A program made the translations under genes and the position numbers. Shown piece by piece: positions 13,671-14,140 of a stretch of 14,140 nucleotides of DNA. The stretch spans positions 1 through 14,140 of the forward strand of contig JAEZHY010000037.1 of NCBI GenBank assembly GCA_023416335.1. Reading direction: 5' to 3'. The notes under the pieces were generated by a model, which saw only the letters and a program-made list of their open reading frames with translations, was not told the DNA's origin and made no database searches. Within the stretch, counting starts at the first letter, position 1, and every line of letters begins with the position of its first letter. This DNA comes from Pseudomonadota bacterium. GTDB taxonomy: Bacteria; Desulfobacterota; Syntrophobacteria; Syntrophobacterales; Syntrophobacteraceae.

Positions 13671-14140
13671 TTCTCAGCCCAGCTTTCAGCAAGAACATAG
13701 CCAACCCCTCGCACAGTATGGAGTAACGGCTGCTCAAAATCTTTGTCGATCTTCTTCCGCAAATAATTGATATAGACGCTCAAAACATTGCTTCCAAGAT
13801 CGAAGTGCGCCTCCCAGATGTGCTCGAGAATCTGGGTGCGGGTGACAACATGATTTTGGCGTTGGAGCAAAAGTTCCAAAAGAGCAAATTCGATGCGGGT
13901 GAGAGGTATAGGTTTTCCGGAGCGAGTGACAGTTCTCGTGTTTGGATCAAGTACGAGATCGGCGCAATTCAGTGGTTCGCACCGTTCAACCTTCCCACGC
14001 CTGAGTAGCGCACGCACACGGGCGACAAGTTCCTCAAAAGCGAATGGCTTGGTAAGGTAGTCGTCTGCCCCCGCGTCCAGCCCCTGCACTTTGTCGATAA
14101 CTGCATCCCGAGCCGTTAAAACCAGAACAGGGGTCCGAGT
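13667..14140 (-). CDS. OmpR/PhoB-family response regulator, 5' end cut by window edge
   Basis: The last 157 residues of a two-component regulator. The open frame runs off the right edge, so the start, the acidic pocket and the phosphorylated aspartate are outside the window. What remains is the end of the receiver domain, with the conserved Thr in VLVLTARDAVIDK, then GLDAGADDYLTKPF with the conserved Lys-Pro. A linker and a Trans_reg_C winged-helix domain follow: LTRIEFALLELLLQRQNHVV (recognition-region scaffold), SNVLSVYINYLRKKID (recognition helix) and the HTVRGVGYVL hairpin. This domain type binds tandem direct repeats, matching the array downstream of the kinase gene. Translation of the kinase is coupled through the ATGA overlap. 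An apparent GTG start at 14089 is internal. Confidence 0.93.
   Translation of the reverse strand, partial: TRTPVLVLTARDAVIDKVQGLDAGADDYLTKPFAFEELVARVRALLRRGKVERCEPLNCADLVLDPNTRTVTRSGKPIPLTRIEFALLELLLQRQNHVVTRTQILEHIWEAHFDLGSNVLSVYINYLRKKIDKDFEQPLLHTVRGVGYVLAESWAEK

Noticed and set aside
1..14140. CRISPR arrays, tRNA or rRNA genes, insertion sequences with terminal repeats, riboswitches
   Set aside because: Looked for on both strands by eye; no regular spacer-repeat pattern, cloverleaf, transposase or recognisable riboswitch core was found.

Overview
The window looks like a chromosomal stretch of a Gram-negative, probably anaerobic bacterium. A deltaproteobacterial (Desulfobacterota-like) host is my best guess. 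It rests only on gene content: a membrane polyferredoxin, an iron-sulfur flavoprotein and periplasmic proteins with Sec or lipoprotein signals. No rRNA, tRNA, CRISPR array or complete insertion sequence was found.

Left part (1-3173). A small secreted protein of unknown function is encoded on the minus strand. It is followed by a gene-poor stretch and then a plus-strand operon. A promoter-like sequence precedes a 33-residue leader-like ORF, which overlaps the start of a NapH/NosR/CcoG-type membrane polyferredoxin. Next comes a membrane-anchored protein with an RsbW/SpoIIAB-type ATPase fold whose ATP-binding motifs look eroded.

Middle part (3174-5850). A gene-poor stretch with a REP-like hairpin leads into an islet of small toxin-antitoxin-type genes, several of them broken. 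They are a DUF433 gene with an in-frame stop, an intact DUF4258 plus YgiT-type zinc-finger pair, a fragment of an iron-sulfur flavoprotein gene, and hicB with a hicA carrying two one-base deletions, both at GGGG runs. The intact flavoprotein gene follows, about 0.7 kb downstream of its decayed relative.

Right part (5860-14140), all on the minus strand and read right to left. An OmpR/PhoB-type response regulator (cut by the window edge) overlaps a sensor histidine kinase. A 134-base gap follows, containing three 7-base direct repeats spaced exactly 11 bases apart, the layout bound by PhoB/OmpR regulators. Downstream lie a secreted jelly-roll protein, a periplasmic tandem DUF1259 protein with a conserved HxH...H pattern in each half, a lipoprotein solute-binding protein, a fused two-domain permease, an ABC ATPase and a ChrA-type (CHR family) transporter. 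From the binding protein to chrA every gene overlaps the next, so importer and ChrA are probably co-translated. I read this as a two-component-controlled envelope and transport cassette for a metal or oxyanion. Its substrate cannot be fixed from sequence, and it is the best candidate here for an undescribed system.
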